Assembly: GCA_020216985.1 (NCBI GenBank)
Contig: JAIWOH010000052.1
Span: 1 to 10,000, forward strand
Direction: 5' to 3'
Length of the DNA stretch: 10,000 nt
Source of the DNA: Nitrospira sp.
GTDB taxonomy: Bacteria > Nitrospirota > Nitrospiria > Nitrospirales > Nitrospiraceae
The notes beneath the pieces are model-generated. The model was not told the origin of the DNA. It did no database searches and saw only the letters and a program-made list of their open reading frames with translations. Position 1 is the stretch's first letter. Each line of letters starts with the position of its first letter. Below are positions 1-5,933 of the stretch, in pieces. Position numbers and translations under genes: made by a program.

Positions 1-455
1 AGATCGACTTTGAATCCCTTCTTCTCCGCATACTTGCCGTAGAGACGAAACAATTCGCCGGCAAACAGCGCCGCCTCCTCGCCGCCGGCGCCGGCTCGAA
101 TTTCCAGCACCACACTCTTTTCATCGCGTGGATCTTTGGGGACCAGAAGCGCCGCGGCCTGCTCCTCCAGTTCGCGACGTCGGCTTTCCAACTGAACGGT
201 TTCGTCCTGGGCCATCCGATGAAGCTCGTCCCCGGCCGAGGGATCGGCAAGAATCTGCGCGGCTTCCGCCAACTGTTTCTCGACCACACGATGAGCTTCG
301 AACAGCTCGGCGATCGGCTCCAAATCGGCTCGCTCTTTCGTCAGTTTTTTCAGTTGCGCCGGCTGGTTCGTGACGGACGGATCCATCAACTGATCGGTCA
401 GTTCATGAAAGCGCGACGAGGCGGCTTCCCATTTTTTGAGTAACGCGGCTTCCAT
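1..455 (-). CDS. prfA: Peptide chain release factor 1, N-terminal part (runs off left edge)
   Basis: RF1 recognises UAA and UAG stop codons in the ribosomal A site and triggers peptide release in the cytoplasm. About 151 residues of the N-terminal region are visible. They comprise a charged helical domain followed by [10 protein letters not shown] and then [20 protein letters not shown], which matches the RF1 hallmark [20 protein letters not shown] of E. coli. The codon-recognition loop and the GGQ motif lie outside the window. An in-frame ATG at 473 would add six residues. I chose the ATG at 455 because [11 protein letters not shown] then lines up with the E. coli N-terminus without extra residues, and because the 473 ATG abuts the U-rich tail of the hairpin at 483-508. 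Neither start has a convincing Shine-Dalgarno. It is the last visible gene of the rho-rpmE-prfA cluster. Confidence 0.95.
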   Translation of the reverse strand, partial: MEAALLKKWEAASSRFHELTDQLMDPSVTNQPAQLKKLTKERADLEPIAELFEAHRVVEKQLAEAAQILADPSAGDELHRMAQDETVQLESRRRELEEQAAALLVPKDPRDEKSVVLEIRAGAGGEEAALFAGELFRLYGKYAEKKGFKVD

Positions 456-473
456 TGCAGTGACGAGCCCCAT

Positions 474-508
474 AAACAAAGAGACCCTGCTTCAGGCGAA
501 ACAGGGTC
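474..508 (-). terminator. Hairpin with U-rich tail between rpmE and prfA (terminator or attenuator)
   Basis: On the minus strand the arms GACCCTG (508-502) and CAGGGTC (489-483) pair perfectly. After one mismatch, TTC/GAA pairs further and leaves a GCCT loop. A T-rich run (TCTTTGTTT) follows directly, giving the shape of an intrinsic terminator. It lies 20-odd bases after the rpmE stop and just before the prfA start, so it may partially terminate rpmE transcripts or attenuate prfA. The U-tract is interrupted, so complete termination is not certain. Confidence 0.6.
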
Positions 509-528
509 CCTCCGTCGCTCAGAGCCCA

Positions 529-735
529 CTACTTCGTTTTTTGGGCGTATTTCTTTCTGAACCGCTCCACACGCCCCTCCGTGTCGACGATCTTCTGCGT
601 TCCGGTAAAGAACGGATGACAATTGGAGCAAATGTCGACGTTGATGTCGCCAATGGTGCTTCTCGTCTTAAACGAATTACCGCAGGCACAATGGACTGTG
701 GCTTCCCGATAGACCGGATGAATTCCCTTCCGCAT
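529..735 (-). CDS. rpmE: 50S ribosomal protein L31 (zinc-binding type)
   Basis: L31 is a small protein of the large ribosomal subunit that contributes to intersubunit bridging. The 68-residue product has the usual length, begins MRKGIHPVY as in the family, and carries four cysteines (C16, C18, C36, C39) in a CxC...CxxC arrangement that identifies the zinc-binding (C+) paralogue rather than the zinc-free one. [18 protein letters not shown] is a typical L31 C-terminal segment. A Shine-Dalgarno TAAGGAG lies about ten bases before the ATG. It sits 105 bases downstream of rho and 73 bases upstream of the prfA start chosen here, all on one strand, so co-transcription with rho is likely. In other bacteria C+ L31 is often paired with a zinc-independent copy under zinc control, but no Zur-like site was recognised here. 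Confidence 0.97.
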   Translation of the reverse strand: MRKGIHPVYREATVHCACGNSFKTRSTIGDINVDICSNCHPFFTGTQKIVDTEGRVERFRKKYAQKTK

Positions 736-840
736 GGCTTTATCGCTCCTTACAACGAAGTTAGACGCTAAGTCGGCTGCCCCGCCGGCGTTCTGCGGCG
801 AAGGCCGAGCTACCCGCAGGGTCTGCTTCCCAGACGTAAT
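736..840 (-). other. rho-rpmE intergenic spacer
   Basis: This 105-base spacer holds the rpmE Shine-Dalgarno and short GC-rich self-complementary patches such as ACCC-GCA-GGGT near 812-822. No T-tract and no clear promoter were seen, which is consistent with read-through from rho into rpmE. Confidence 0.4.
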
Positions 841-2088
841 CTACCGATTCATGGATTGCAAGAACTCCTGATTGGTTTTCGTGCCCTGAATTTTATCCAT
901 CAGGAACTCCATGGCCTCCATGGTGCCGAGCGGGCTCAACACTTTGCGCAAGATCCACATCTTGTTCAGTCGATCCTTATCCACCAGCAATTCTTCCTTG
1001 CGCGTGCCCGATTGGCTGATGTCGATGGCCGGGAACAGACGTTTGTCGGCCAAGCGTCGATCCAGATGGACCTCCATGTTGCCGGTCCCTTTGAACTCTT
1101 CGAAAATCACGTCGTCCATCCGGCTGCCCGTGTCCACGAGGGCGGTCGCGATGATGGTCAAACTGCCGCCGTTCTCGATGTTGCGGGCCGCGCCGAAGAA
1201 TCGCTTGGGCCGTTGCAGCGCGTTGGAGTCGAGTCCGCCCGACAGCACCTTGCCGCTGGGAGGCGCGATCGTATTGTAGGCGCGCGCCAACCGCGTGATG
1301 CTGTCCAGCAGAATGACGACGTCCCTTTTGTGTTCGACCAGCCGTTTCGCTTTTTCCAGCACCATCTCGGCGACCTGAGCGTGACGTTGCGCCGGCTCGT
1401 CGAACGTCGAGCTGATGACTTCCGCCTTCACTTGGCGCTGCCAGTCCGTCACCTCCTCGGGCCGCTCGTCGATCAACAAGACGATCAACGTGACCTCCGG
1501 ATGGTTTTTGAGAATGGCTCGGGCGATCGCCTGAAGGAGCATGGTCTTTCCGGTCCGGGGAGCGGCGACGATCAGTCCGCGCTGGCCTTTTCCGATCGGC
1601 GTCACCAGTTCCATCACGCGCGTGCAGTATTCTTCACGGTCGAATTCCAGGTTGAGCCGCTCTTCCGGGTAGAGAGGCGTCAGGTTGTCGAACAGGATTT
1701 TATCTCGAGCCACTTCGGGATCTTCGTAATTGACCTTCTCGACTTTAAGCAGAGCGAAGTATCGTTCGCTCTCTTTCGGAGGACGGATCTGTCCGGACAC
1801 GATGTCGCCCGTCCGAAGATTGAACCGTCTGATTTGAGACGGAGAAATATAAATGTCGTCGGGGCCGGGGAGATAATTGGAATCCGGAGCGCGCAAAAAC
1901 CCGAAGCCGTCGGGAAGGGTTTCCAGCACGCCCTCGCCGAACACGACTCCGTTCTTTTCCGTCTGAGCTTGCAAAATCGCAAAAATCAACTCCTGCTTTC
2001 TCAGATTGGCGGCCCCCTCGATCTTCAGATCGCGAGCCACCTCATTGAGGTCCGCAATCGACTTCTGTTTCAACTCTGCAAGATGCAT
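841..2088 (-). CDS. rho: Transcription termination factor Rho
   Basis: Rho is a hexameric RNA-dependent ATPase and translocase that ends untranslated transcripts. From the ATG at 2088 the product is 415 residues, the usual size. It begins [15 protein letters not shown] (compare E. coli MNLTELKNTPVSEL). Numbering from this start, an N-terminal helical domain is followed by the cold-shock-like RNA-binding domain with the RNP1-like DGFGFLR (about 60-66), Walker A APRTGKT (176-182), LIDERPEE (205-212), Walker B VVILLD (257-262), the Q-loop region [10 protein letters not shown], the R-loop KGTGN, and SGTRKEE with the probable arginine finger near 363. There is no long insertion as found in some actinobacterial Rho proteins. 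A Shine-Dalgarno AAGGGGGGAA lies just before this start. An in-frame ATG at 2112 has its own site, GAGAGGAG, and would add eight residues. No residue needed for activity is missing. Confidence 0.98.
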   Translation of the reverse strand: MHLAELKQKSIADLNEVARDLKIEGAANLRKQELIFAILQAQTEKNGVVFGEGVLETLPDGFGFLRAPDSNYLPGPDDIYISPSQIRRFNLRTGDIVSGQIRPPKESERYFALLKVEKVNYEDPEVARDKILFDNLTPLYPEERLNLEFDREEYCTRVMELVTPIGKGQRGLIVAAPRTGKTMLLQAIARAILKNHPEVTLIVLLIDERPEEVTDWQRQVKAEVISSTFDEPAQRHAQVAEMVLEKAKRLVEHKRDVVILLDSITRLARAYNTIAPPSGKVLSGGLDSNALQRPKRFFGAARNIENGGSLTIIATALVDTGSRMDDVIFEEFKGTGNMEVHLDRRLADKRLFPAIDISQSGTRKEELLVDKDRLNKMWILRKVLSPLGTMEAMEFLMDKIQGTKTNQEFLQSMNR

Positions 2089-2131
2089 TACTTCCCCCCT
2101 TGCTACCGACATACGACTCCTCTCGCCCTTT

Positions 2132-2151
2132 GTATGGTTAGGTTACGGTTG
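2132..2151 (-). promoter_or_regulatory. C-rich, G-poor tract in the rho leader (possible rut-like site)
   Basis: On the minus strand this stretch reads CAACCGTAACCTAACCATAC: many YC dinucleotides, almost no G and little ability to fold. It sits in the untranslated leader about 45-60 bases before the rho start. Known Rho loading sites have this character, and E. coli rho is controlled by Rho-dependent termination in its own leader. The function here is an inference. Confidence 0.25.
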
Positions 2152-2242
2152 CGCCCACGTTCGCACTGATCGCTCCTGCGAAGCATCGCTTCTTAACGGC
2201 TATGATCTCCGGATTCGTTTCGACGACCGGCGTCTAGATGTT

Positions 2243-2443
2243 CTACACGCTTGATTGAATTGAAATGGAATAGTAGGAGATGCCCGCCTCTCTGGTGAAC
2301 AGAAGCACGTCTTCCACGATGCTCAACCCATCGGGCACGAACAAAATCTTCGGCTGGCCCACCAACTCTCTCACCCCTGCGCTTTCAAGAGCTTGGTTTC
2401 GAGACAGGTCCCTGACTTGAATTCTTTGTTGGAGAGAATACAC
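2243..2443 (-). CDS. Possible small protein or leader ORF upstream of rho
   Basis: This is a 66-codon ORF with a GTG start at 2443 and TAG stop, lying between the strong minus-strand promoter at 2470-2498 and rho. The product begins MYSLQQRIQVRDL, has a hydrophobic stretch around PKILFVPDGLSIVEDVLLF, and ends SISIQSSV. I recognise no family, no signal peptide and no metal-binding motif. The frame is closed just upstream by a TGA that overlaps the -10 element. There is no strong Shine-Dalgarno, only a weak purine patch CAGGGCGA right at the start. It could be a genuine small gene, a leader peptide whose translation influences rho expression (E. coli rho also has a short leader ORF), or a chance ORF. 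Its codons are less GC-rich than those of rho. Confidence 0.35.
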   Translation of the reverse strand: MYSLQQRIQVRDLSRNQALESAGVRELVGQPKILFVPDGLSIVEDVLLFTREAGISYYSISIQSSV

Positions 2444-2469
2444 TCGCCCTGGAATGATCGTTGGACTAG

Positions 2470-2498
2470 ATCATACTCAGGCCGCAGTTGGATGTCAA
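2470..2498 (-). promoter_or_regulatory. Sigma70-type promoter for the rho transcript
   Basis: On the minus strand TTGACA (2498-2493) is followed after exactly 17 bases by TATGAT (2475-2470). This is a perfect -35 and a five-of-six -10, the best promoter match noticed in the window. Transcription would start near 2463 and run through the small ORF at 2443-2243 into rho, giving a leader of about 375 bases. An inverted repeat overlaps the -35. Confidence 0.7.
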
Positions 2499-2508
2499 CT
2501 ACATCCAA
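2488..2508. promoter_or_regulatory. Inverted repeat overlapping the -35 of the rho promoter (candidate operator)
   Basis: Perfect 8-base arms TTGGATGT (2488-2495) and ACATCCAA (2501-2508) flank the five bases CAACT. The -35 hexamer (2493-2498) lies inside. A shorter overlapping repeat AGTTG/CAACT (2486-2500) is present as well. A dimeric repressor bound here would block the promoter. The regulator is unknown. Confidence 0.45.
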
Positions 2509-2590
2509 TGATCGGTGCCACCTTGAGAGGATTTCGTCCGAGTCTCACTTGTTGCCCGAATCGAAAGTATGCTACACAGCTCCCAACTTT

Positions 2591-3013
2591 ATGTCGGACG
2601 ATCCTCAGCCATACGACGACCACGGCCCGGAGCGGATTTTCTCGCTTTCCGAAGCCAACCGGCTGATCCCACAGCTTCAGTCTTATCTCACGACCGTACA
2701 ACGGAGGAAAGCCCTGCTCCTTCGCGCTTGTCAAGAAGTCCGGAAGGCGGCGGCCAATGCGGCCAATGGAGGCGGGACGGCGGTCGGCGCGCATTACGTC
2801 AACAGTCTTCAAGACATCAGCGCAAGCCTTCGCGCCATCCATGAGTTGGGAGTCGTCGTCAAAGACATCGATCTCGGGCTGTGCGATTTTCCACATGTCC
2901 GAGACGGTCGAGTCGTCTATTTGTGCTGGAAGCTCGGCGAGAAAGAAATTCGGTGGTGGCACGAACTGACGACCGGCTACAAAGATCGCTGCCCCATCGA
3001 GGATCATGACTGA
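2591..3013 (+). CDS. DUF2203 family protein
   Basis: This 140-residue soluble protein of unknown function is recognised as DUF2203 from FSLSEANRLIPQLQ near the N-terminus (17-30), a helical middle, and the conserved C-terminal block VKDIDLGLCDFP (90-101), VYLCWKLGE (109-117) and WWHEL (122-126). There is no signal peptide or membrane segment, so it is probably cytosolic. The frame is open upstream to 2393, but that extension is low-complexity and basic, overlaps the minus-strand rho promoter region, and lacks family similarity. I therefore chose the ATG at 2591, although it has no good Shine-Dalgarno. It lies 65 bases before the YciI-like gene on the same strand and may share its transcript. 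Its biochemical role is not known. Confidence 0.85.
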   Translation: MSDDPQPYDDHGPERIFSLSEANRLIPQLQSYLTTVQRRKALLLRACQEVRKAAANAANGGGTAVGAHYVNSLQDISASLRAIHELGVVVKDIDLGLCDFPHVRDGRVVYLCWKLGEKEIRWWHELTTGYKDRCPIEDHD

Positions 3014-3078
3014 TTCGATGCCGTACCTGTTGGCTCTCGCCGCACACAACCCGTTCGCATGAGGAGCGCCGGAGCACT

Positions 3079-3357
3079 ATGACGTTCGTCATCATCGGCT
3101 ATGATGGTCCCGAGGGAGAGGCCAAACGAACCGTCCACCGACCGGCCCATTTGGCCAACTTGGAGCGATTGGACAAAGAAGGGCGCGTCCTTCTTGCCGG
3201 TCCCCTGACGGACAAAGCCGGCAGTCTCATGGTCCTCGATTTCGCAAGCCGAGAAGAAGCCGAGCAGTTCGCCCGTACCGATCCCTATACCGTCCACGGC
3301 GTGTTCGAACGGATTGAGATCCACCCTTTTCTGCAAGTGCTCCCCAAACCCCGCTAG
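3079..3357 (+). CDS. YciI-like (YCII-related domain) protein
   Basis: This is a 92-residue ferredoxin-like-fold protein of the YciI family, members of which resemble small dimeric enzymes or muconolactone-isomerase-like proteins; most have no assigned substrate. Family features are RPAHLANLERL with the conserved histidine H24, GRVLLAGPL, a central GSLMVLDFASREEAEQF strand-helix unit, DPYTVHGVF and a final IEIHPFLQVLPKP. The acidic partner of the proposed His-Asp dyad may be D32 or E34. The length is typical. A Shine-Dalgarno-like GGAG precedes the ATG by a few bases. It is cytosolic and lies just downstream of the DUF2203 gene. It converges on the 3421-4731 gene across a 63-base gap in which no clear terminator was seen. 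Confidence 0.88.
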   Translation: MTFVIIGYDGPEGEAKRTVHRPAHLANLERLDKEGRVLLAGPLTDKAGSLMVLDFASREEAEQFARTDPYTVHGVFERIEIHPFLQVLPKPR

Positions 3358-3420
3358 CGAAAACCCATCCGAAACACCAAGCGTCGACTTTCGAGCAGAA
3401 TACAAGAAGAGAACGGCCTG

Positions 3421-4731
3421 CTAGCCGCCGGCAACGCCGAAGCCCCCTCTCATTGGCGGAAACCCATCCGAGTAGAGCAGACGAACGACTTGAAGGGTGT
3501 TGAACAACATCGCGTCCATCCTGGTGTAGGCGGCGTGGCCGTAATAGTGATCCCGAACGTTCTGCGAACCGGTACAGTCTTTATAATCCACCAGTAAACA
3601 CCGGCCTTCGGTGGGGAACCGTACCGCTCGTCGCGCGCATTCCAACCAGCGTTCGAAGCCGTCATAAGGCTCCACGATCTCCCAGATAGCCTTATTCGCG
3701 GCTTTGGCTTCCTCCGTTGCGGGAAGCGCGTCACTGCCAGCCACCGCCAGTTGCTGCACGTAATCGCCGCCCCATGCAATCGGCATCTCAACCGTCAGTT
3801 GGGGCAATTCCATCTTCGCCAGCCATCTTTTCCCGTCGGTTCTCAGATGTCGATGATTGACAATGTGCAGGAGCTTGCCGACTCCGGACGGATCCCATCC
3901 GTAACGGACCGGCGTGCCCAGTGTCACCACGTCCAATGTCACCCCGTTCAGAAGCGGCCCGCGCTCCAGGGCTCGTTCGAGACGGGCCACGGCATCGGCC
4001 AACTCCGGCTGTCGGGTACGAGCTGCGTAGGAGGTCAGGATACGAAGCAGTTCGGAGCGGCCGGTTATGGAGCTGGGACAGAGCAGATTCGAGACCAGCG
4101 CCAGAACAAGGCCGGCTTGTCCATGGGCTTGAATGAGAATCCGCTCGCCCTGACCGATTCGATGACGTTCACAGAGCGCCGCCAAGAAATCCAGCAAGCC
4201 GGCCGCCGCAATCGCTCGGCCGAGGTGATGATGCTCGGACGACCATAGAAATCGGACGCAGAGCAGGGGCCGGGCGGTCCGCCCGTTCAATGCCTGACGA
4301 GCCAATGCAGTGTATGTGTTGGTGAAATTTCCTGCGTCGCCAACCTGTCCATCAAGCCATGCTTGCGTCTCCTCATCGTTCGGGAACGGCGGTTTCTCCC
4401 CTCCGGGAAACGGCGATATTCCATTGTCACCCTCTCGCATCAAAGAAAGGAGCGCGTCCAAACCAGATACTCCGCGTGAGTAGCCGCGCTTCAGGCCCCC
4501 GGCTTCGTCCAGCCGCTGCGCGCCGAACACGTCGGTGCCGTGGATCGAGCCATGGGAAAAGACGACGGCCCGAATCCCCGCATCGAAGAGTCTCTCCCCA
4601 CACTCAGCCATCGCGTCATACCAGGCCGGAGACTCCACCTTCGCGGTGGAAGTCAATTCGGAGACACATAACCGTTCTCCCGGATTTTTTCTCGACAAGT
4701 CGTCGTGTTGGAAATTGTTCTCAACCGGCAT
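3421..4731 (-). CDS. Alpha/beta-hydrolase (lipase)-like protein with a degenerate nucleophile elbow
   Basis: This 436-residue protein has no signal peptide and is not firmly assignable to a named family. Several segments resemble a lipase-type alpha/beta hydrolase in order. IRAVVFSHGSIHGTD (53-67) resembles the early HG oxyanion region. ERILIQAHGQAGLVLALVSNLL (197 onward) resembles a beta5-nucleophile-elbow-helix unit. VVTLGTPVRYGW (268-279) resembles the VTLGTP strand seen in many lipases, and DHYYGHAAYTRMDAML (394-409) carries a late histidine, H399. The elbow that normally reads GHSxGG reads AHGQAG (202-207), with GGA coding for glycine where the catalytic serine would be. The ATG at 4731 has only a weak purine site; M41 is a possible alternative start. 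The gene stands alone between convergent and divergent neighbours. It could be a non-catalytic binding protein or use another nucleophile. Confidence 0.7.
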   Translation of the reverse strand: MPVENNFQHDDLSRKNPGERLCVSELTSTAKVESPAWYDAMAECGERLFDAGIRAVVFSHGSIHGTDVFGAQRLDEAGGLKRGYSRGVSGLDALLSLMREGDNGISPFPGGEKPPFPNDEETQAWLDGQVGDAGNFTNTYTALARQALNGRTARPLLCVRFLWSSEHHHLGRAIAAAGLLDFLAALCERHRIGQGERILIQAHGQAGLVLALVSNLLCPSSITGRSELLRILTSYAARTRQPELADAVARLERALERGPLLNGVTLDVVTLGTPVRYGWDPSGVGKLLHIVNHRHLRTDGKRWLAKMELPQLTVEMPIAWGGDYVQQLAVAGSDALPATEEAKAANKAIWEIVEPYDGFERWLECARRAVRFPTEGRCLLVDYKDCTGSQNVRDHYYGHAAYTRMDAMLFNTLQVVRLLYSDGFPPMRGGFGVAGG

Positions 4732-4813
4732 GGCCGGATTCTCTTACCGGAAAGCGAGTCCGCGCTTCAAGAACAGCTCCCTACCTTACGGAGACTTATG
4801 GCGAAAGTGAGCA

Positions 4814-4843
4814 TTGACAAGCGGGCTCACGGCACCATAGAGT
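4814..4843 (+). promoter_or_regulatory. Candidate sigma70 promoter upstream of the DUF1566 gene
   Basis: TTGACA (4814-4819) is a perfect -35. With an 18-base spacer it is followed by TAGAGT (4838-4843), four of six to the -10 consensus. The start would be near 4850, giving a leader of about 400 bases before the DUF1566 start that includes the hairpin and the small ORF. Confidence 0.4.
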
Positions 4844-4883
4844 AACGCCCTGCTCCAGGCGGCCCCCATGCCGCAGGGTGCCG

Positions 4884-4919
4884 GTTCGGCAAAAGAGAAA
4901 ATTTTTCTCACAGCCGAAC
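4884..4919 (+). repeat. Nested inverted repeats in the DUF1566 leader
   Basis: Outer arms GTTCGGC (4884-4890) and GCCGAAC (4913-4919) pair perfectly over 7 bases. Within the loop, GAGAAAA (4895-4901) and TTTTCTC (4903-4909) form a second perfect 7-base AT-rich palindrome. The structure could fold in RNA as a two-part hairpin or act as a DNA site. The absence of a T-run after the outer stem argues against a plain terminator. Confidence 0.4.
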
Positions 4920-4996
4920 GCTCGTTGCTCTCGCGCCCATCGCTCTTCTGGCGCAAGGGTAACAACCGGGCTACTCATCGACAGAGGAGGCCAGTT

Positions 4997-5137
4997 ATGC
5001 TGACCAGATTCCTCCGATGGGCGCTACCGTTTGGACGATACACCCCTCGCGTTTGGTTGCTCCTCTCCAACAATGCGGCAAGTTCGGCCGTTCATCGGCC
5101 GCAACGATGGGACATGCCCGCCCGTGCCGGACCCTGA
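4997..5137 (+). CDS. Possible 46-residue small protein or leader peptide
   Basis: This short ORF starts at ATG 4997 behind GAGGAGG (4984-4990) with a six-base spacer, the best ribosome-binding site in this region, and ends at TGA 5135-5137. The product begins MLTRFLRWALPFGRYTPRVW, followed by LLLSNNAASSAVHR, so its first half is hydrophobic and arginine-rich and its end is polar. No family was recognised. It lies in the leader of the DUF1566 gene, about 112 bases upstream. It could be a real small protein, a translated leader that affects the downstream gene, or a fortuitous ORF. The strong ribosome site is the only positive evidence. Confidence 0.35.
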   Translation: MLTRFLRWALPFGRYTPRVWLLLSNNAASSAVHRPQRWDMPARAGP

Positions 5138-5249
5138 CGCAATCAGGAGCAAGAAGGGCGTGCGGGTCAAGAGCAAGAAGGAACCATCTCACAGGGAGCA
5201 TCGCTGACAATAATGGCAATCCAACCATCCACTACCAGGAGGACGCACC

Positions 5250-5819
5250 ATGAAGAGACGACGGTTCATGATGAGCGGAGTGTTGGGGCTTGCGGCTGCG
5301 GGATTATGCTTGTCAGGGGCCGAGTTGGCGCAAGCCGTCTCTTCGACCAACCCCTCCTATTCAGAACAGGAGGGGAAACCGTACCTTGTAGCTGCGACAC
5401 GATTCGTCGTTTTGCCGGATTGGTCTAAAGAAGCGGTCCTGGACCGTGAAACCGGGCTGGTATGGGAATTGTCCCCCTCAAAAGAGCTGCTGGATTGGCC
5501 TGCCGCTCAAGAATATTGCCTGAATCGAACCACGGGAGGACGGAAGGGATGGCGGCTCCCGTCGGTACATGAACTGGCAAGCTTGGTCGATCCCTCCATC
5601 GCCCCTCCCGGTCCGACCTTGAGGGAAGGTCATCCCTTCACCAATGTTCAATCGGCCCGTTATTGGGGAGCGGCGCCGAACTTACAATTCGCGGCGCCGC
5701 CGTGGTTCGTGCTGTTCTCCAACGGCCGAACCGTCATCGCCGGAGAGAAGGGCGGCAAAGCCCACGTCTGGTGCGTCCGCACCGGCGGATTCGATATGAT
5801 GGACGCCAGCGAACAGTGA
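5250..5819 (+). CDS. Tat-exported DUF1566 domain protein
   Basis: This 189-residue protein is probably exported. The N-terminus MKRRRFMMSG contains the twin-arginine pattern RRxFM, followed by a hydrophobic alanine/glycine/leucine stretch and a likely cleavage after AQA (residue 29), so Tat export of a folded protein is suggested. The mature part shows the DUF1566 signature: VLDRETGLVWE (63-73), W83...AQEYC (C90), GWRLPSVHEL (100-109), a central PF...YWGA (129-141), and HVWCVR (172-177). C90 and C175 could form a disulfide. DUF1566 is a C-type-lectin-like/FGE-like fold often found in secreted proteins of unknown function. The ATG at 5250 has a good Shine-Dalgarno, CAGGAGG, eight bases upstream. 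The gene appears monocistronic and is followed by a strong hairpin. Confidence 0.87.
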   Translation: MKRRRFMMSGVLGLAAAGLCLSGAELAQAVSSTNPSYSEQEGKPYLVAATRFVVLPDWSKEAVLDRETGLVWELSPSKELLDWPAAQEYCLNRTTGGRKGWRLPSVHELASLVDPSIAPPGPTLREGHPFTNVQSARYWGAAPNLQFAAPPWFVLFSNGRTVIAGEKGGKAHVWCVRTGGFDMMDASEQ

Positions 5820-5862
5820 GCGGACGTTTACCGTAAGCAAGAAAGCGATTCGAAGGTTCGAT

Positions 5863-5895
5863 GGCCGAGGGGGAAGATTTTCTCTCCCCTCGGCC
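5863..5895. terminator. GC-rich hairpin between convergent genes
   Basis: Ten perfect base pairs, GGCCGAGGGG (5863-5872) with CCCCTCGGCC (5886-5895), close a 13-base AT-rich loop. It lies between the stop of the DUF1566 gene (5819) and the stop of the minus-strand LPP20-like gene (5934), so it could serve both strands. No T-run follows on either strand. It may therefore mark a processed or protected 3' end rather than act as a classical intrinsic terminator. Confidence 0.5.
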
Positions 5896-5899
5896 GTGC

Positions 5900-5911
5900 A
5901 CTGTTAACAGT
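5900..5911. repeat. Perfect 12-base palindrome ACTGTTAACAGT
   Basis: ACTGTTAACAGT is its own reverse complement and lies between the convergent-gene hairpin and the LPP20-like gene stop. It could be a protein-binding site or chance. No function is assigned. Confidence 0.35.
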
Positions 5912-5933
5912 CGAAAAAAGTTGGGCGGCGGCA

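Larger units (their letters stand above)
4732..5249. other. Long intergenic region upstream of the DUF1566 gene
   Basis: The region separates the divergent genes at 4731 (minus) and 5250 (plus). On the plus strand it holds a promoter candidate (4814-4843), a nested hairpin (4884-4919), a 46-codon ORF with a strong ribosome site (4997-5137), and two 11-base direct repeats GAGCAAGAAGG at 5147-5157 and 5171-5181, 24 bases apart. No convincing minus-strand promoter for the 4731 gene was found. No RNA gene was recognised. Confidence 0.5.

Noticed and set aside
219..771. Short plus-strand ORFs over prfA and rpmE
   Set aside because: Antisense to conserved genes, with no recognisable product or ribosome site.
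856..2169. A 437-codon plus-strand ORF spanning all of rho antisense
   Set aside because: It is the mirror of a conserved gene in GC-rich DNA. Its product has no family features, and the minus strand encodes an intact Rho.
2180..2192. GAAGC-ATC-GCTTC hairpin in the rho leader as a terminator
   Set aside because: Only five base pairs and no T-run on either strand, so it is mentioned only as leader structure.
2393..2590. N-terminal extension of the DUF2203 gene to 2393
   Set aside because: The extra 66 residues are basic and unlike the family, and they overlap the minus-strand promoter and operator region.
3349..3425. Terminator between the convergent YciI-like and lipase-like genes
   Set aside because: Only the short palindrome CGCTAGCG and scattered pairs are present. 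There is no stable stem or T-run.
4796..4978. Minus-strand 60-codon ORF upstream of the lipase-like gene
   Set aside because: No ribosome site, no recognisable product, and it crosses the plus-strand leader hairpin.
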